DNA of 64,000 bases, taken from NCBI RefSeq assembly GCF_028680575.1, contig NZ_JAPCKI010000008.1:62001-126000 (forward strand), given 5' to 3'. The number at the start of each line of letters is the position of its first letter. Position 1 is the first letter of the stretch. The DNA comes from Acidovorax benzenivorans. GTDB lineage: Bacteria > Pseudomonadota > Gammaproteobacteria > Burkholderiales > Burkholderiaceae_C. Shown here piece after piece: positions 46,316-55,338 of the stretch. The position numbers and the translations under genes were made by a program. The notes below the pieces were generated by a model. That model did no database searches. It worked only from the letters and a program-made list of their open reading frames with translations, and was not told the DNA's origin.

Positions 46316-48214
46316 ATGTCCACGACATCCTTTCCCCTGCTGCAGACCATCAATGACCCGGCAGACCTGCGCCGGCTCTCGCGCGCGGACCTTAAGGTGC
46401 TGGCGACCGAGCTGCGCGAGTTCGTGCTGCAGAGCGTCTCCCAGACCGGCGGCCACCTCAGCTCCAACCTGGGCACGGTGGAGCTGACCGTGGCCCTGCA
46501 CCACGTCTTCAGCACCCCTGAAGACCGCCTGGTGTGGGACGTGGGCCATCAGACCTATCCCCACAAGATCCTGACGGGCCGCCGCGACCGCATGCACACG
46601 CTGCGCCAGCTGGGCGGCATCTCGGGCTTTCCGCAGCGGGCCGAGAGCATTTACGACACCTTTGGCACCGCGCATTCCAGCACCAGCATCTCGGCGGCGC
46701 TGGGCATGGCGCTGGCCGCCAAGCGCAAGGGCGACAACCGCCATGCGGTGGCGATCATTGGCGATGGCGCAATGAGCGCTGGCATGGCGTTCGAGGCGCT
46801 CAACAACGCGGGCGTGGCCGACTGCAACCTGCTGGTGGTGCTCAACGACAACGACATGAGCATCAGCCCGCCCGTGGGCGCGCTCAACCGCTACCTGGCC
46901 CAGCTGATGAGCGGGCAGTTCTACGCCGCCGCCAAAAACGTGGGCAAGACCGTGCTGCGCCCCGTGCCGCCGCTGCTGGAGCTGGCCAAGCGCTTCGAGC
47001 AGCAGGCCAAGGGCATGGTGGTGCCCGCCACGCTGTTCGAGAAATTCGGCTTCAACTACATTGGCCCCATCGACGGGCACGACCTCGATTCGCTGATCCC
47101 CACCCTGGAGAACATCAAGAGCCTCAAGGGTCCGCAGTTCCTGCACGTGGTCACCAAGAAGGGCCAGGGCTACAAGCTGGCCGAGGCCGACCCCGTGGCC
47201 TACCACGGCCCCGGCAAGTTCGACCCCTCCGTAGGCCTGACCAAACCCGCCACCCCCCCCAAGCAGACCTTTACACAGGTGTTTGGCCAATGGCTGTGCG
47301 ACATGGCGGCGCACGACGAGCGCCTGGTGGGTATCACCCCCGCCATGCGCGAGGGCTCGGGCATGGTCGAGTTTGAAAAGCGCTTTCCAGACCGCTACTA
47401 CGACGTGGGCATTGCCGAACAGCATGCCGTCACGTTCGCAGCGGGCATGGCCTGCGAAGGCATCAAGCCCGTGGTCGCCATCTACTCCACCTTTCTGCAG
47501 CGGGGCTACGACCAGTTGATCCACGACGTGGCCCTGCAGAACCTGCCCGTGGTGTTTGCACTGGACCGCGCGGGCCTGGTCGGCGCCGACGGCGCCACGC
47601 ACGCTGGTGCCTACGACATACCGTTCGTGCGCTGCATTCCCAACATGAGCATGGCCTGCCCCGCCGACGAGCGCGAATGCCGCCAGTTGCTCAGCAGTGC
47701 GTTTGAACAGGACCACCCTGTGGCCGTGCGCTACCCGCGTGGCAGTGGCGCAGGCGTGGCGCCCTTGGCAGCGCTGGATGGTTTGCCGTTTGGCAAGGGC
47801 GAGATCCGCCGTGAGCGCAAGGGGGTGGAGGCGGACAGCAAGGCCCCTCGCATCGCCATCCTGGCGTTTGGCACCTTGCTGTATCCCGCGCTGGAGGTGG
47901 GCGAGGCGCTCGATGCCACCGTGGTCAACATGCGCTGGGCCAAGCCCATCGACGAGGCCTTGCTGCGCGAGGTGGCCGAGCGCCACGACGCCCTCGTGAC
48001 GGTCGAAGAGGGCGCCATCATGGGCGGTGCTGGCAGCGCGGTGACCGAGGCACTCAACGCCATGGGCATCGTGCGCCCGGTGCTGCAACTCGGGCTGGCC
48101 GATGTGTTCATCGAGCATGGGGACCCGGCCAAGTTGCTGGCGTTGCAGGGGCTGGATGCAGCGGGTATTCGCGCATCGATTGCAGCGCGGTTTTTGCCTG
48201 GCAGCGCGGGCTGA
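46316..48214 (+). CDS. dxs: 1-deoxy-D-xylulose-5-phosphate synthase
   Basis: A 632-residue thiamine-diphosphate enzyme that starts the non-mevalonate isoprenoid pathway from pyruvate and glyceraldehyde 3-phosphate. [20 protein letters not shown] and the ThDP motif from [16 protein letters not shown] to [10 protein letters not shown] are visible, as is [20 protein letters not shown] with the catalytic Glu. Full length. Grouped with ispA, its product pathway partner. Leader and ribosome-site region lie in a repeat copy. Confidence 0.97.
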   Translation: MSTTSFPLLQTINDPADLRRLSRADLKVLATELREFVLQSVSQTGGHLSSNLGTVELTVALHHVFSTPEDRLVWDVGHQTYPHKILTGRRDRMHTLRQLGGISGFPQRAESIYDTFGTAHSSTSISAALGMALAAKRKGDNRHAVAIIGDGAMSAGMAFEALNNAGVADCNLLVVLNDNDMSISPPVGALNRYLAQLMSGQFYAAAKNVGKTVLRPVPPLLELAKRFEQQAKGMVVPATLFEKFGFNYIGPIDGHDLDSLIPTLENIKSLKGPQFLHVVTKKGQGYKLAEADPVAYHGPGKFDPSVGLTKPATPPKQTFTQVFGQWLCDMAAHDERLVGITPAMREGSGMVEFEKRFPDRYYDVGIAEQHAVTFAAGMACEGIKPVVAIYSTFLQRGYDQLIHDVALQNLPVVFALDRAGLVGADGATHAGAYDIPFVRCIPNMSMACPADERECRQLLSSAFEQDHPVAVRYPRGSGAGVAPLAALDGLPFGKGEIRRERKGVEADSKAPRIAILAFGTLLYPALEVGEALDATVVNMRWAKPIDEALLREVAERHDALVTVEEGAIMGGAGSAVTEALNAMGIVRPVLQLGLADVFIEHGDPAKLLALQGLDAAGIRASIAARFLPGSAG

Positions 48215-48459
48215 AACGGGGTGGACTACAGGCGGCGCATCGCGCTTGTCTGTAGGTGCCGTGATGGCTTTTGCACCGTTGTCGCGCAGATGCTTGCAGA
48301 ACCCTGAAGGTATGTGTTGAGGCTGGACTTTCGCGGGAAAACCCGCAAAAGTCCTGGGGGTCATGTTCCTACAATGGTCCCGGCTGAAACATGTCCTTGG
48401 CTGGCCGTGCACAACGCGTGCGGACCAAGTTTTGCAATCAATATATCGGAGAGAACCTC

Positions 48460-49542
48460 ATGGATCGTCGTTCAATCATCAAGCACGCTGGCATCGCCGG
48501 TGTGCTGGCTGCAGGCGCTGCGCCCGCCGTCCACGCCCAGGCTGCCATTCGCTGGCGTCTGGCCTCCAGCTTCCCTAAGTCGCTGGACACCATTTATGGC
48601 GGCGCTGATGTGTTCTCCAAGGCTGTCAAGGCCATGTCGGGCGGCAAGTTCGAAATCTCCGTGCACGCTGGTGGCGAGCTGATGCCTCCCTTTGGCGTGG
48701 TCGATGGTGTGCAACAAGGCACCGTGGAAATGGCACACACCGTGCCTTACTACTTCTACGGCAAGAACCCCGCGTTCGCTCTGGGCTCGGCGATTCCATT
48801 TGGTTTCAATGCCCGCCAGATGAACGCCTGGATGCTGCATGGCAATGGCCGCAAGCTCATGAACGAGTTCTACGGCGGCTTCAACATGATCAGCTTTGCA
48901 GGTGGCAACACCGGCACGCAGATGGGTGGCTGGTATCGCAAGGAAATCAAGTCGCCTGCTGACTTCAAGGGCATGAAGATGCGCCTGGGCGGCGGCCTGA
49001 TCGGTGAAGTGATGCAAAAGCTGGGTGCCGTGCCCCAGAGCATCCCTGGCGGCGAAATCTACCAAGCCCTCGAAAAGGGCACGCTGGACGCCGCCGAGTG
49101 GGTGGGTCCATACGATGACCAGAAGCTGGGCTTCAACAAGGTTGCGCCCTTCTACTACTACCCCGGCTGGTGGGAGGGTGGTCCTGAGGTGGACTTCTTC
49201 GTCAACCAGAAGGCGTTTGACGGCCTGTCGGCTGAGAACAAGGCCATCATCGAAGCCGCAACCAACGTGGCCCACGTGGACATGCTGGCCAAGTACGATG
49301 CGCTGAACCCCACGGCCCTCAAGCAACTCGTGGCTGCCAAGACCAAGGTGCTGCCTTTCTCGCAAGCCGTGATGGACGCTTCGTTCAAGGCTTCGATGGA
49401 AGTGTTCGCCGAGAACGATGCCAAGAGCCCCGAGTGGAAGAAGATCTACGCCGACATGCGTGCCTTCCAGCGCGACCAGATCCTCTGGTTCCGCTTTGCC
49501 GAAGCCCGCTACGACACCTTCATGTCCGCACAGAAGATCTAA
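48460..49542 (+). CDS. dctP: TRAP transporter substrate-binding protein, FcbT1/TakP type
   Basis: A 360-residue periplasmic protein with signal MDRRSIIKHAGIAGVLAAGA. The double Arg followed by SIIKHAG looks like a Tat signal, as found in other TakP-type binders. GGAGAG precedes the ATG by six bases. The mature part has FKGMKMRLGGGLIGEVMQKL with the carboxylate-binding Arg, and PGWWEGGPEVDFFVNQKAFD, characteristic of the branch that binds 2-oxo acids or chloroaromatic acids. The matching permease genes lie just beyond, on the opposite strand. A strong terminator follows. Codon use is more biased than in its neighbours, which suggests high expression. Confidence 0.9.
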   Translation: MDRRSIIKHAGIAGVLAAGAAPAVHAQAAIRWRLASSFPKSLDTIYGGADVFSKAVKAMSGGKFEISVHAGGELMPPFGVVDGVQQGTVEMAHTVPYYFYGKNPAFALGSAIPFGFNARQMNAWMLHGNGRKLMNEFYGGFNMISFAGGNTGTQMGGWYRKEIKSPADFKGMKMRLGGGLIGEVMQKLGAVPQSIPGGEIYQALEKGTLDAAEWVGPYDDQKLGFNKVAPFYYYPGWWEGGPEVDFFVNQKAFDGLSAENKAIIEAATNVAHVDMLAKYDALNPTALKQLVAAKTKVLPFSQAVMDASFKASMEVFAENDAKSPEWKKIYADMRAFQRDQILWFRFAEARYDTFMSAQKI

Positions 49543-49580
49543 TTGCCTGGCTGCGGCGCAAGCCGCACGGCATGACCGAT

Positions 49581-49617
49581 CAAAAACCCGCCCGGCTCGC
49601 CTGGCGGGTTTTTTTGC
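49581..49617 (+). terminator. Strong intrinsic terminator of the TRAP binding-protein gene
   Basis: AAAACCCGCC and GGCGGGTTTT pair around an eleven-base loop, followed by further T (seven in a row with the stem end). It lies 40 bases after the stop. Confidence 0.9.
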
Positions 49618-50002
49618 GTCTTGTCAGATGGGGTCCTATCGTGGGTGCAGAGGCGGGGCTGAGGTGCAGACGGGGCAGTGGAACCAAGCGGAAATGTTCG
49701 ATCGGGTGGGCCGCAGGGGGGTACCTGCACAGCACCGAGCGGCGATCCCCCGGCTGTGGCAGGCCTTGCTGCCGTGTGTTGTCGGCGCCATGGTTTTGCG
49801 CCGTGTGTAGCCCATTGAGAACCTGCTGGCGATCTCTTGCGAGGCTGTCAACAGGCTCGTATGGCGTGCTACCTCAGCACGGGGCGGTAGGCAAACCATA
49901 GGCCCGGTCGATTCCAGGGGCTCCGATCACTGGACATTTGCCACAGTGCGTTGTCTGTTTACATCTTGGGGCCGTAGCCCCAGCCTATCTGGAAGCACCC
50001 AT
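49618..50002. other. 385-base stretch without a recognised gene
   Basis: Between the two convergent terminators. Short open frames occur on both strands but none has a family signature, and codon bias is weak. It has fewer G/C-ending codons in any frame than nearby genes, so it may be a decayed gene or mobile element. Nothing definite is seen. Confidence 0.4.
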
Positions 50003-50037
50003 AAAAAAGCCCCGGCAGATGGCATCTGCCGGGGCTT
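50003..50037 (-). terminator. Intrinsic terminator of the TRAP permease operon
   Basis: AAGCCCCGGCAGATG and a complementary arm form a 15-base near-perfect stem; on the minus strand it is followed by TTTTTTAT. It ends 43 bases after the dctM stop. Confidence 0.9.
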
Positions 50038-50079
50038 CTGGTGCCTTAGAGGCTGGTCAACAGCCCCGTGTGGTTTAGA

Positions 50080-51867
50080 TCACTTTTTCTCGTTGGCCAG
50101 CGAGTCCTGCAGGGCCTTGAGCGGATCGTCTGCAGCGGGAGCCGCAGAGTCTCCAGGGGCTGCACCGGCGCCTTCCATGCCCGCGGTGGGGTCGGTGGCT
50201 GCAGGGGCTCCGGCCGCGTCGGGCATGGTGGCTTCCATTTCCATGCGGACCTTGTCCAGGTCATAAACCTCGGCCTTGTCCAGGCCGCTGGAGACGATGC
50301 CAGGGAAGACAATGATCAAGCCCACCATCATCAGCTGGATGATCAGGAAGGGGATCGCACCCCAGTAGATCTGGGGCGTGGTGACCGGCGCAATCATCTT
50401 CTTGGTGACCTTGTCCAGATACTCCTTCGCGGGCGCCACGCTGCGCAGGTAGAACAGCGCAAAGCCAAACGGTGGGTGCATGAACGAGGTTTGCATGTTC
50501 ACAGCCAGCAGCACGCCGAACCAGATCAGGTCGATGCCGAGCTTGTTTGCCACCGGGGCCAGCAGGGGCACCACGATGAACGACAGCTCAAAGAAGTCCA
50601 GGAAGAACGCCAGGAAGAACACCATGATGTTCACGACGATCAGGAAGCCCAACTGGCCGCCAGGCAGGCCGGTCAGCAAGTGCTCCACCCACAGCGGGCC
50701 GTCCACGCCCTGGAAGGTCAGGCCGAACATGGTGGCACCCACCAGGATGAACACCACAAAACACGACAGCTTGGTGGTGGTGGTCACGGCCTGCTTGAGC
50801 AGTGACATGCTCAGACGGCCACGGATGATGGCCATGATGCCCGCGCCCAGCGCACCCATGGCACCGCCTTCGGTGGGGGTTGCGACGCCCAGGAAAATGG
50901 TGCCCAGCACCAGGAAGATCAGCAGCAACGGAGGGATCAGCACAAAGGTCACGCGTTCAGCCGCACGGGACAGCAGGCCCATGCGGGTGATCTTGTTGAT
51001 GCTGGCGGCGACAAAGGCCAGTGCCACGCCAAAGCACATGGACACCACGATGGTTTCGTCCAGTGCCACGCGCTCCACGGTCTCGCCCGACCACCAAGTG
51101 TGCAGGGCGGGCATGTTCTTGGCCACGTAAATCGAGGCTGCCACGCAGGCACCGGTCAGCACCAGCAGAGAGGTCACGCCGCTCTTGCCGTTGTCATCCC
51201 GCAGCGTGCGCGCTTCGGGCGGAATGGCTGGCACCCACTGGGGCTTGAAGATGGCCAGCAGAATCACATAGCCTGCATAAAAGCCGGTGAGCATCAGGCC
51301 GGGCAAGAAGGCGCCCTTGTACATGTCGCCCACGCTGCGGCCCATCTGGTCCGCAATGATGATGAGCACCAGGGAGGGAGGAATGATCTGCGCCAGCGTG
51401 CCGGAGGCTGCAATCACCCCCGCCGCCAGTCGTCGGTCATAGCCATAGCGCAGCATGATGGGCAGCGAGATCAGGCCCATCGAAATCACCGAAGCGGCCA
51501 CCACGCCCGTGGTGGCTGCCAGCAGCGCGCCCACGAAGATCACGGCCAGTGCCAGGCCGCCACGGATGGGGCCGAACAACTGTCCGATGGTGTCGAGCAG
51601 ATCCTCCGCCATCCCGCTTCGCTCCAATATGAGCCCCATGAGCGTGAAGAACGGAATGGCCAGCAAGGTGTCGTTCTGCATGATGCCGAAGATGCGCAGC
51701 GGCACGGCTTGCAGCAGGGCTTCGGGCAGCACGTTCAATTCAATGCCGACGAATGCGAAGAACAGGCCGCAGGCGCCTAGGCTGAAGGCAACCGGGAAGC
51801 CCACCAGCAAGAAGCAGATGAGCCCCACGAACATGATGGGGGCGAGATTGTGAGTAAGAAATTCCAT
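50080..51867 (-). CDS. dctM: TRAP transporter large permease, FcbT3/COG4664 type, with C-terminal extension
   Basis: A 595-residue polytopic protein, longer than ordinary DctM (about 430). It has a central hydrophilic insert (about 210-270, PEARTLRDDNGKSGVTSLL onwards) of the kind in the FcbT3 branch. A 55-residue Ala/Pro/Asp-rich cytoplasmic tail follows the last helix. Conserved DctM parts are FFTLMGLILERSGMAEDLL, ASGTLAQIIPPSLVLIIIAD and FLGVATPTEGGAMGALGAG. It starts 14 bases after dctQ. Together with the convergent binding protein it forms a 2-oxo acid or aromatic acid importer (inference). Confidence 0.92.
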   Translation of the reverse strand: MEFLTHNLAPIMFVGLICFLLVGFPVAFSLGACGLFFAFVGIELNVLPEALLQAVPLRIFGIMQNDTLLAIPFFTLMGLILERSGMAEDLLDTIGQLFGPIRGGLALAVIFVGALLAATTGVVAASVISMGLISLPIMLRYGYDRRLAAGVIAASGTLAQIIPPSLVLIIIADQMGRSVGDMYKGAFLPGLMLTGFYAGYVILLAIFKPQWVPAIPPEARTLRDDNGKSGVTSLLVLTGACVAASIYVAKNMPALHTWWSGETVERVALDETIVVSMCFGVALAFVAASINKITRMGLLSRAAERVTFVLIPPLLLIFLVLGTIFLGVATPTEGGAMGALGAGIMAIIRGRLSMSLLKQAVTTTTKLSCFVVFILVGATMFGLTFQGVDGPLWVEHLLTGLPGGQLGFLIVVNIMVFFLAFFLDFFELSFIVVPLLAPVANKLGIDLIWFGVLLAVNMQTSFMHPPFGFALFYLRSVAPAKEYLDKVTKKMIAPVTTPQIYWGAIPFLIIQLMMVGLIIVFPGIVSSGLDKAEVYDLDKVRMEMEATMPDAAGAPAATDPTAGMEGAGAAPGDSAAPAADDPLKALQDSLANEKK

Positions 51868-51881
51868 GGTGTGTGCTCCGC

Positions 51882-52502
51882 TCAGACGGCCTCGGTCTTG
51901 TTCTTGCCGTTGCCCTTGGCTGCTTCGGCCAGGTTGCGGATGGATTCAGCCAGTTCTTCCTCGGCCGTCTTCTCGATCTTCTTGACCGTGGGGTCTTCGA
52001 TCAGGCCTTGCAGGAAGCCCAGGCGCTTGATGAGTTCGGACACGCCTTGCAGCCACAGCAGCGCAAAGCCCAGCGGCATCATCAGGTACACGGGCCAGCG
52101 GATCAGGCCGCCTGCGTTGTTGGACATCTCACCCGACGCCAGAGCGCGCGTGAAGAAGGGAACGCCGTACCAGAGCACAGCCAGGCACATGGGCGTCAGA
52201 AAGACGATGTAGCCGAACACATCGATCCAGATCTGCGTGCGCTTGGAGAAACGGCTGGAGATCACGTCGACCTTGACATGCTCGCCTTGCAGCAGCGTGT
52301 AGCCGGCCGCCAGCAGGAACGATGCGGCAAACAGGTACCACTGCACTTCCAGGAATGCGTTGGAGCTGACGTTGAACGCCTTGCGCACCACGGCGTTCAC
52401 GCCACTGATGACTGTGGAGGCCAGGATCAGCCAGACCACGTACTTGCCGACCTGGGTGTTAAGCCAGTCGATCCCTCTTGATAACTTCAATAGAGCCTGC
52501 AT
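51882..52502 (-). CDS. dctQ: TRAP transporter small permease, FcbT2 type
   Basis: A 206-residue four-helix protein starting MQALLKLSRGIDWLNTQVGK, a lead typical of the FcbT2/COG4665 branch. FLEVQWYLFAASFLLAAGYT carries the conserved E-x-Q-W-Y motif, and HVKVDVISSRFSKRTQIWID follows. The last 50 residues are a charged helix (IEKTAEEELAESIRNLAEAA), likely cytoplasmic. First gene of a two-gene operon with dctM. Confidence 0.92.
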   Translation of the reverse strand: MQALLKLSRGIDWLNTQVGKYVVWLILASTVISGVNAVVRKAFNVSSNAFLEVQWYLFAASFLLAAGYTLLQGEHVKVDVISSRFSKRTQIWIDVFGYIVFLTPMCLAVLWYGVPFFTRALASGEMSNNAGGLIRWPVYLMMPLGFALLWLQGVSELIKRLGFLQGLIEDPTVKKIEKTAEEELAESIRNLAEAAKGNGKNKTEAV

Positions 52503-52684
52503 GGTGTCTCCAATAAAAAGGCTGTGTGTGCGAGATGCTTGGCCCCCGCGCGGGTAGGCGCTAGGGCGGGGCGCACTGTGACGACGGCGCGATTCTACGG
52601 AGCACTGTAGGTGGAGTCTGACAGCAGCGTGACGGTGTTATCCCGCAGCAGTTGCTCATTCTTCAGCTATCAAAAGTGGAGCAA

Positions 52685-53812
52685 TTAGGGTTTCTTCCTA
52701 GGCGTTGAGGTGCGCTTTTTTCGCGCAAATTGCCACCAGGGCAGCACCGTGCTCATGGCAAGCACCTCGCCGCAGTGCCAGGCGGTGTAGCCCGGCAGCG
52801 TGGCCATGTGGGTCTGCCACTCGGGTGTTTGCAGCAGGGTGCGCAGTGCCAGCGTGGCGGGTTGGTCCAGGCTGGCTTTGAGGCAAGCCAGGTGGTAGCG
52901 CTCGTGCACCAGGGGCACAAAGTCCAGCCCCCGCGCACGGGCCGCCAGCTCGATGCCCATGCCCACATCGGCAGCGCCTGCGGCCACGGCCTGGGCAATG
53001 GCGGTGTGTGACGGTTCGTTGAGGGCGTAGCCCACGATGCCCTGCGGGTCCATGCCTGCCTGGGCCAGCAGGTCGTCCAGCAGCACCCGTGTGCCCGAGC
53101 CCAACGGGCGGTTGATGAAGCGGGCGCTGGTGCGGACCACATCGCCCAGGCTGTGCAGGCCCAGCGGATTGCCGGGCGCCACGATGAGCCCCTGGGTGCG
53201 CTGCGCAAAGCCGATGATCTTGTGCAGCCCCGGTTGCAGCAGTGGCTTGTAGGTGCGCGCCGTGAGCGATTGTGCAGCCGCGTCTGCCACGGTGTGAAAG
53301 CCTGCCAGGGTGCAGCGCCCTTCGTTCAACGCACGGATGGCGTCCACGCTGCCCGTAAAGCGGATGTCGAGGTGCAGCGCGCCCACATCGGTCTGTGCTG
53401 CCGCATGGGCGCGCAGCGCCGCCAGCGCATCGTCATGGCTGGCGTACAGGGTGAGGACATGGGCGGTAGGGTCGAACGCCACGGCAAACGCGCGCTCCAG
53501 GTCGGCGTGCAGCGCTGCGATCTGCGGTGCCAGGCGCGCCTGGGCTTGCCGCTCGGCCCACAGCAGCTTGCTGCCGAATTCGCTGAGTTGTGCCGACTGG
53601 CCCTTGCCCCAGATGATCAGCTCGCCGCCCAGTTGGTCTTCCCAGCGCTTGAGGGCGCCCCAGACATGGCGGTAGGACAGGTCCAGCGCGCGCGCCGCGC
53701 CCGAGATGGAGCCGCGCTCGGCCACGGCCTGCAGCAGTTCGGGCAGGGGGTTGCGGATGAGCGCAGTGCCCGCGTCGCGGCTGAGTGTGTAGTGAAGTTG
53801 GACCCTATGCAC
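52685..53812 (-). CDS. ModE-like helix-turn-helix regulator with periplasmic-binding-protein-like effector domain
   Basis: A 375-residue protein. Residues about 20-85 are a ModE N-terminal-type winged helix (VAERGSISGAARALDLSYRH and WGALKRWEDQLGGELIIWGK). The rest is a PBP-like domain of the kind fused to such HTHs (APGNPLGLHSLGDVVRTSAR and NRPLGSGTRVLLDDLLAQAG), in place of the ModE molybdate-binding domains. The only start in frame is a GTG at 53812. It is divergent from the tungstate transporter genes with 63 bases between and most likely senses the oxyanion or its cofactor. Confidence 0.85.
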   Translation of the reverse strand: MHRVQLHYTLSRDAGTALIRNPLPELLQAVAERGSISGAARALDLSYRHVWGALKRWEDQLGGELIIWGKGQSAQLSEFGSKLLWAERQAQARLAPQIAALHADLERAFAVAFDPTAHVLTLYASHDDALAALRAHAAAQTDVGALHLDIRFTGSVDAIRALNEGRCTLAGFHTVADAAAQSLTARTYKPLLQPGLHKIIGFAQRTQGLIVAPGNPLGLHSLGDVVRTSARFINRPLGSGTRVLLDDLLAQAGMDPQGIVGYALNEPSHTAIAQAVAAGAADVGMGIELAARARGLDFVPLVHERYHLACLKASLDQPATLALRTLLQTPEWQTHMATLPGYTAWHCGEVLAMSTVLPWWQFARKKRTSTPRKKP

Positions 53813-53822
53813 GGGAGTTCAT

Positions 53823-53852
53823 ATCGCTGGATATTGGATGGGTGCCTACGAT
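53823..53852. promoter_or_regulatory. ModE-box-like site in the tup regulatory region
   Basis: ATCGCTGGATA, eight bases, then GTGCCTACGAT. The outer ends match the halves of the E. coli ModE box (ATCGCTATATA, 6-7 bases, TATATAACGAT), and the spacing is one base longer. It lies between the divergent regulator and tupB starts, where an oxyanion-responsive operator is expected. Confidence 0.55.
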
Positions 53853-53875
53853 AGCCCAAACCGATCCCCTGGCCC

Positions 53876-54613
53876 ATGTCCACCCTTACCGAAAGCGCGA
53901 GCACAGCGCTTGAACTCACCCTCTCGTCCGACCCCGTCCTCTGGACCATCGTGGGCCGCTCCTTGTCCGTCAGCGCTACCGCCTGTTTGATGGCCTGCGG
54001 GGTGGGCCTGGTGCTGGGGGCCTGGCTGGGCGTGGCCCGCTTTGCCGGTCGCGGCGCGGTGCTGGCCGTGCTCAACACCTTGCTGGCCGTGCCTTCGGTG
54101 GTCGTGGGGCTGGTGGTGTACCTGGTGCTGTCGCGCAGCGGGCCGCTGGGCTCGCTGGGCTGGCTGTTCAGCTTCAAGGCCATGGTGCTGGCGCAGGCCA
54201 TTTTGGTGTTGCCCGTGGTCACTGCGCTCACACGGCAGACGGTGGAAGACGCCGAGCGCGCGCATGGTGAGCAGTTGCGGTCGATGGGCGCGGGCTCGCT
54301 GCTGCGCAGCCTGCTGCTGGCCTGGGACGAGCGCTATGCGCTGCTCACAGTGCTGCTGGCCTCGTTTGGCCGCGCGATCTCCGAGGTGGGCGCGGTAATG
54401 ATTGTGGGCGGCAACATCGACGGCTTCACGCGGGTGATGACCACGGCCATTGCGCTGGAGACCAGCAAGGGCGATCTGCCCCTGGCGTTGGCGCTGGGCA
54501 TCATCCTGCTGGCCGTGGTGCTGGCGCTCAATGTGCTGATCGCGCTGGTACGGCGCTGGCGTGAACGGGTGGATGGCTCAGCATCCAGCACGCCCGTGGG
54601 GGTGGCGGCATGA
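53876..54613 (+). CDS. tupB: Tungstate ABC transporter permease
   Basis: A 245-residue membrane protein with about five to six helices. The EAA-like loop is VEDAERAHGEQLRSMGAGSL, and the conserved end region EVGAVMIVGGNIDGFTRVMT is typical of TupB. It forms a homodimeric channel. Its last codons overlap tupC (ATGA). Upstream is the divergent ModE-like regulator. Confidence 0.9.
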   Translation: MSTLTESASTALELTLSSDPVLWTIVGRSLSVSATACLMACGVGLVLGAWLGVARFAGRGAVLAVLNTLLAVPSVVVGLVVYLVLSRSGPLGSLGWLFSFKAMVLAQAILVLPVVTALTRQTVEDAERAHGEQLRSMGAGSLLRSLLLAWDERYALLTVLLASFGRAISEVGAVMIVGGNIDGFTRVMTTAIALETSKGDLPLALALGIILLAVVLALNVLIALVRRWRERVDGSASSTPVGVAA

Positions 54614-55338
54614 GCGGGCCATCGACAAACCCCTGGGTGGACTTGCGCCAGGTGACGGTGCGCTACGGCAGCGTGCAGGCGCTGGACCAGATCACACTGC
54701 GCATCACCCCCGGTGAGCATGTAGCGCTGGTGGGTGCCAACGGCAGCGGCAAGAGCACCTTGCTGCGCGTGCTGCATGGCCTGGCCGACACCGACGCGGG
54801 CGGGCTGCAGTGCGATGCCTCATTGCGCCAGGCCATGCTGTTCCAGCGCCCGCACATGTTGCGCACCAGCGCCCAGAACAATGTGGCCCTGGCCCTGTGG
54901 CTGCGTGGCACACGCTGGTGCGACGCCCGCCCCAGGGCCCTCACGGCCTTGCAACGGGTGGGCTTGCAGGGCATTGCTGCGCAGAACGCGCGCACCCTCT
55001 CGGGCGGCCAGCAGCAGCGTGTGGCACTGGCCCGTGCCTGGGCGCTGCGGCCCGACGTGCTGCTGCTGGACGAACCCACCGCCAGCCTCGACCCCCACGC
55101 CAAACGCGAGGTCGAGGCCCTGATGGCCGACTTTGCGGCCAGCCACGGCGCGGCCGGCCCGGCGCATCCCGTGACCATGGTGTTCAGCAGCCACAACCTG
55201 GGCCAGGTCAAGCGCCTGGCCAGCCGCGTGATCTACATGGAACACGGCCGTCTGGTGGCCGACCTGCCCGTGCACGACTTCTTCAACGGCCCCTTGCCGG
55301 AGGCCGCCCGTCTGTTTGTCAAAGGAGAACTGGTATGA
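54610..55338 (+). CDS. tupC: Tungstate ABC transporter ATP-binding protein
   Basis: A 242-residue ATPase with Walker A GANGSGKSTL, signature LSGGQQQRVALARAWAL, Walker B DVLLLDEPTASLDP and the switch His in VFSSHNLGQVKRL. The N-terminal MSGPSTNPWVDLRQVTVRYG is usual. Overlaps tupB before it and tupA after it by four bases each, so the three are translated together. Confidence 0.92.
   Translation: MSGPSTNPWVDLRQVTVRYGSVQALDQITLRITPGEHVALVGANGSGKSTLLRVLHGLADTDAGGLQCDASLRQAMLFQRPHMLRTSAQNNVALALWLRGTRWCDARPRALTALQRVGLQGIAAQNARTLSGGQQQRVALARAWALRPDVLLLDEPTASLDPHAKREVEALMADFAASHGAAGPAHPVTMVFSSHNLGQVKRLASRVIYMEHGRLVADLPVHDFFNGPLPEAARLFVKGELV

Noticed and set aside
49618..50002. Insertion-sequence remnant
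   Set aside because: Short frames with some Cys/His were seen, but no transposase motif, terminal repeats or target duplication could be found.
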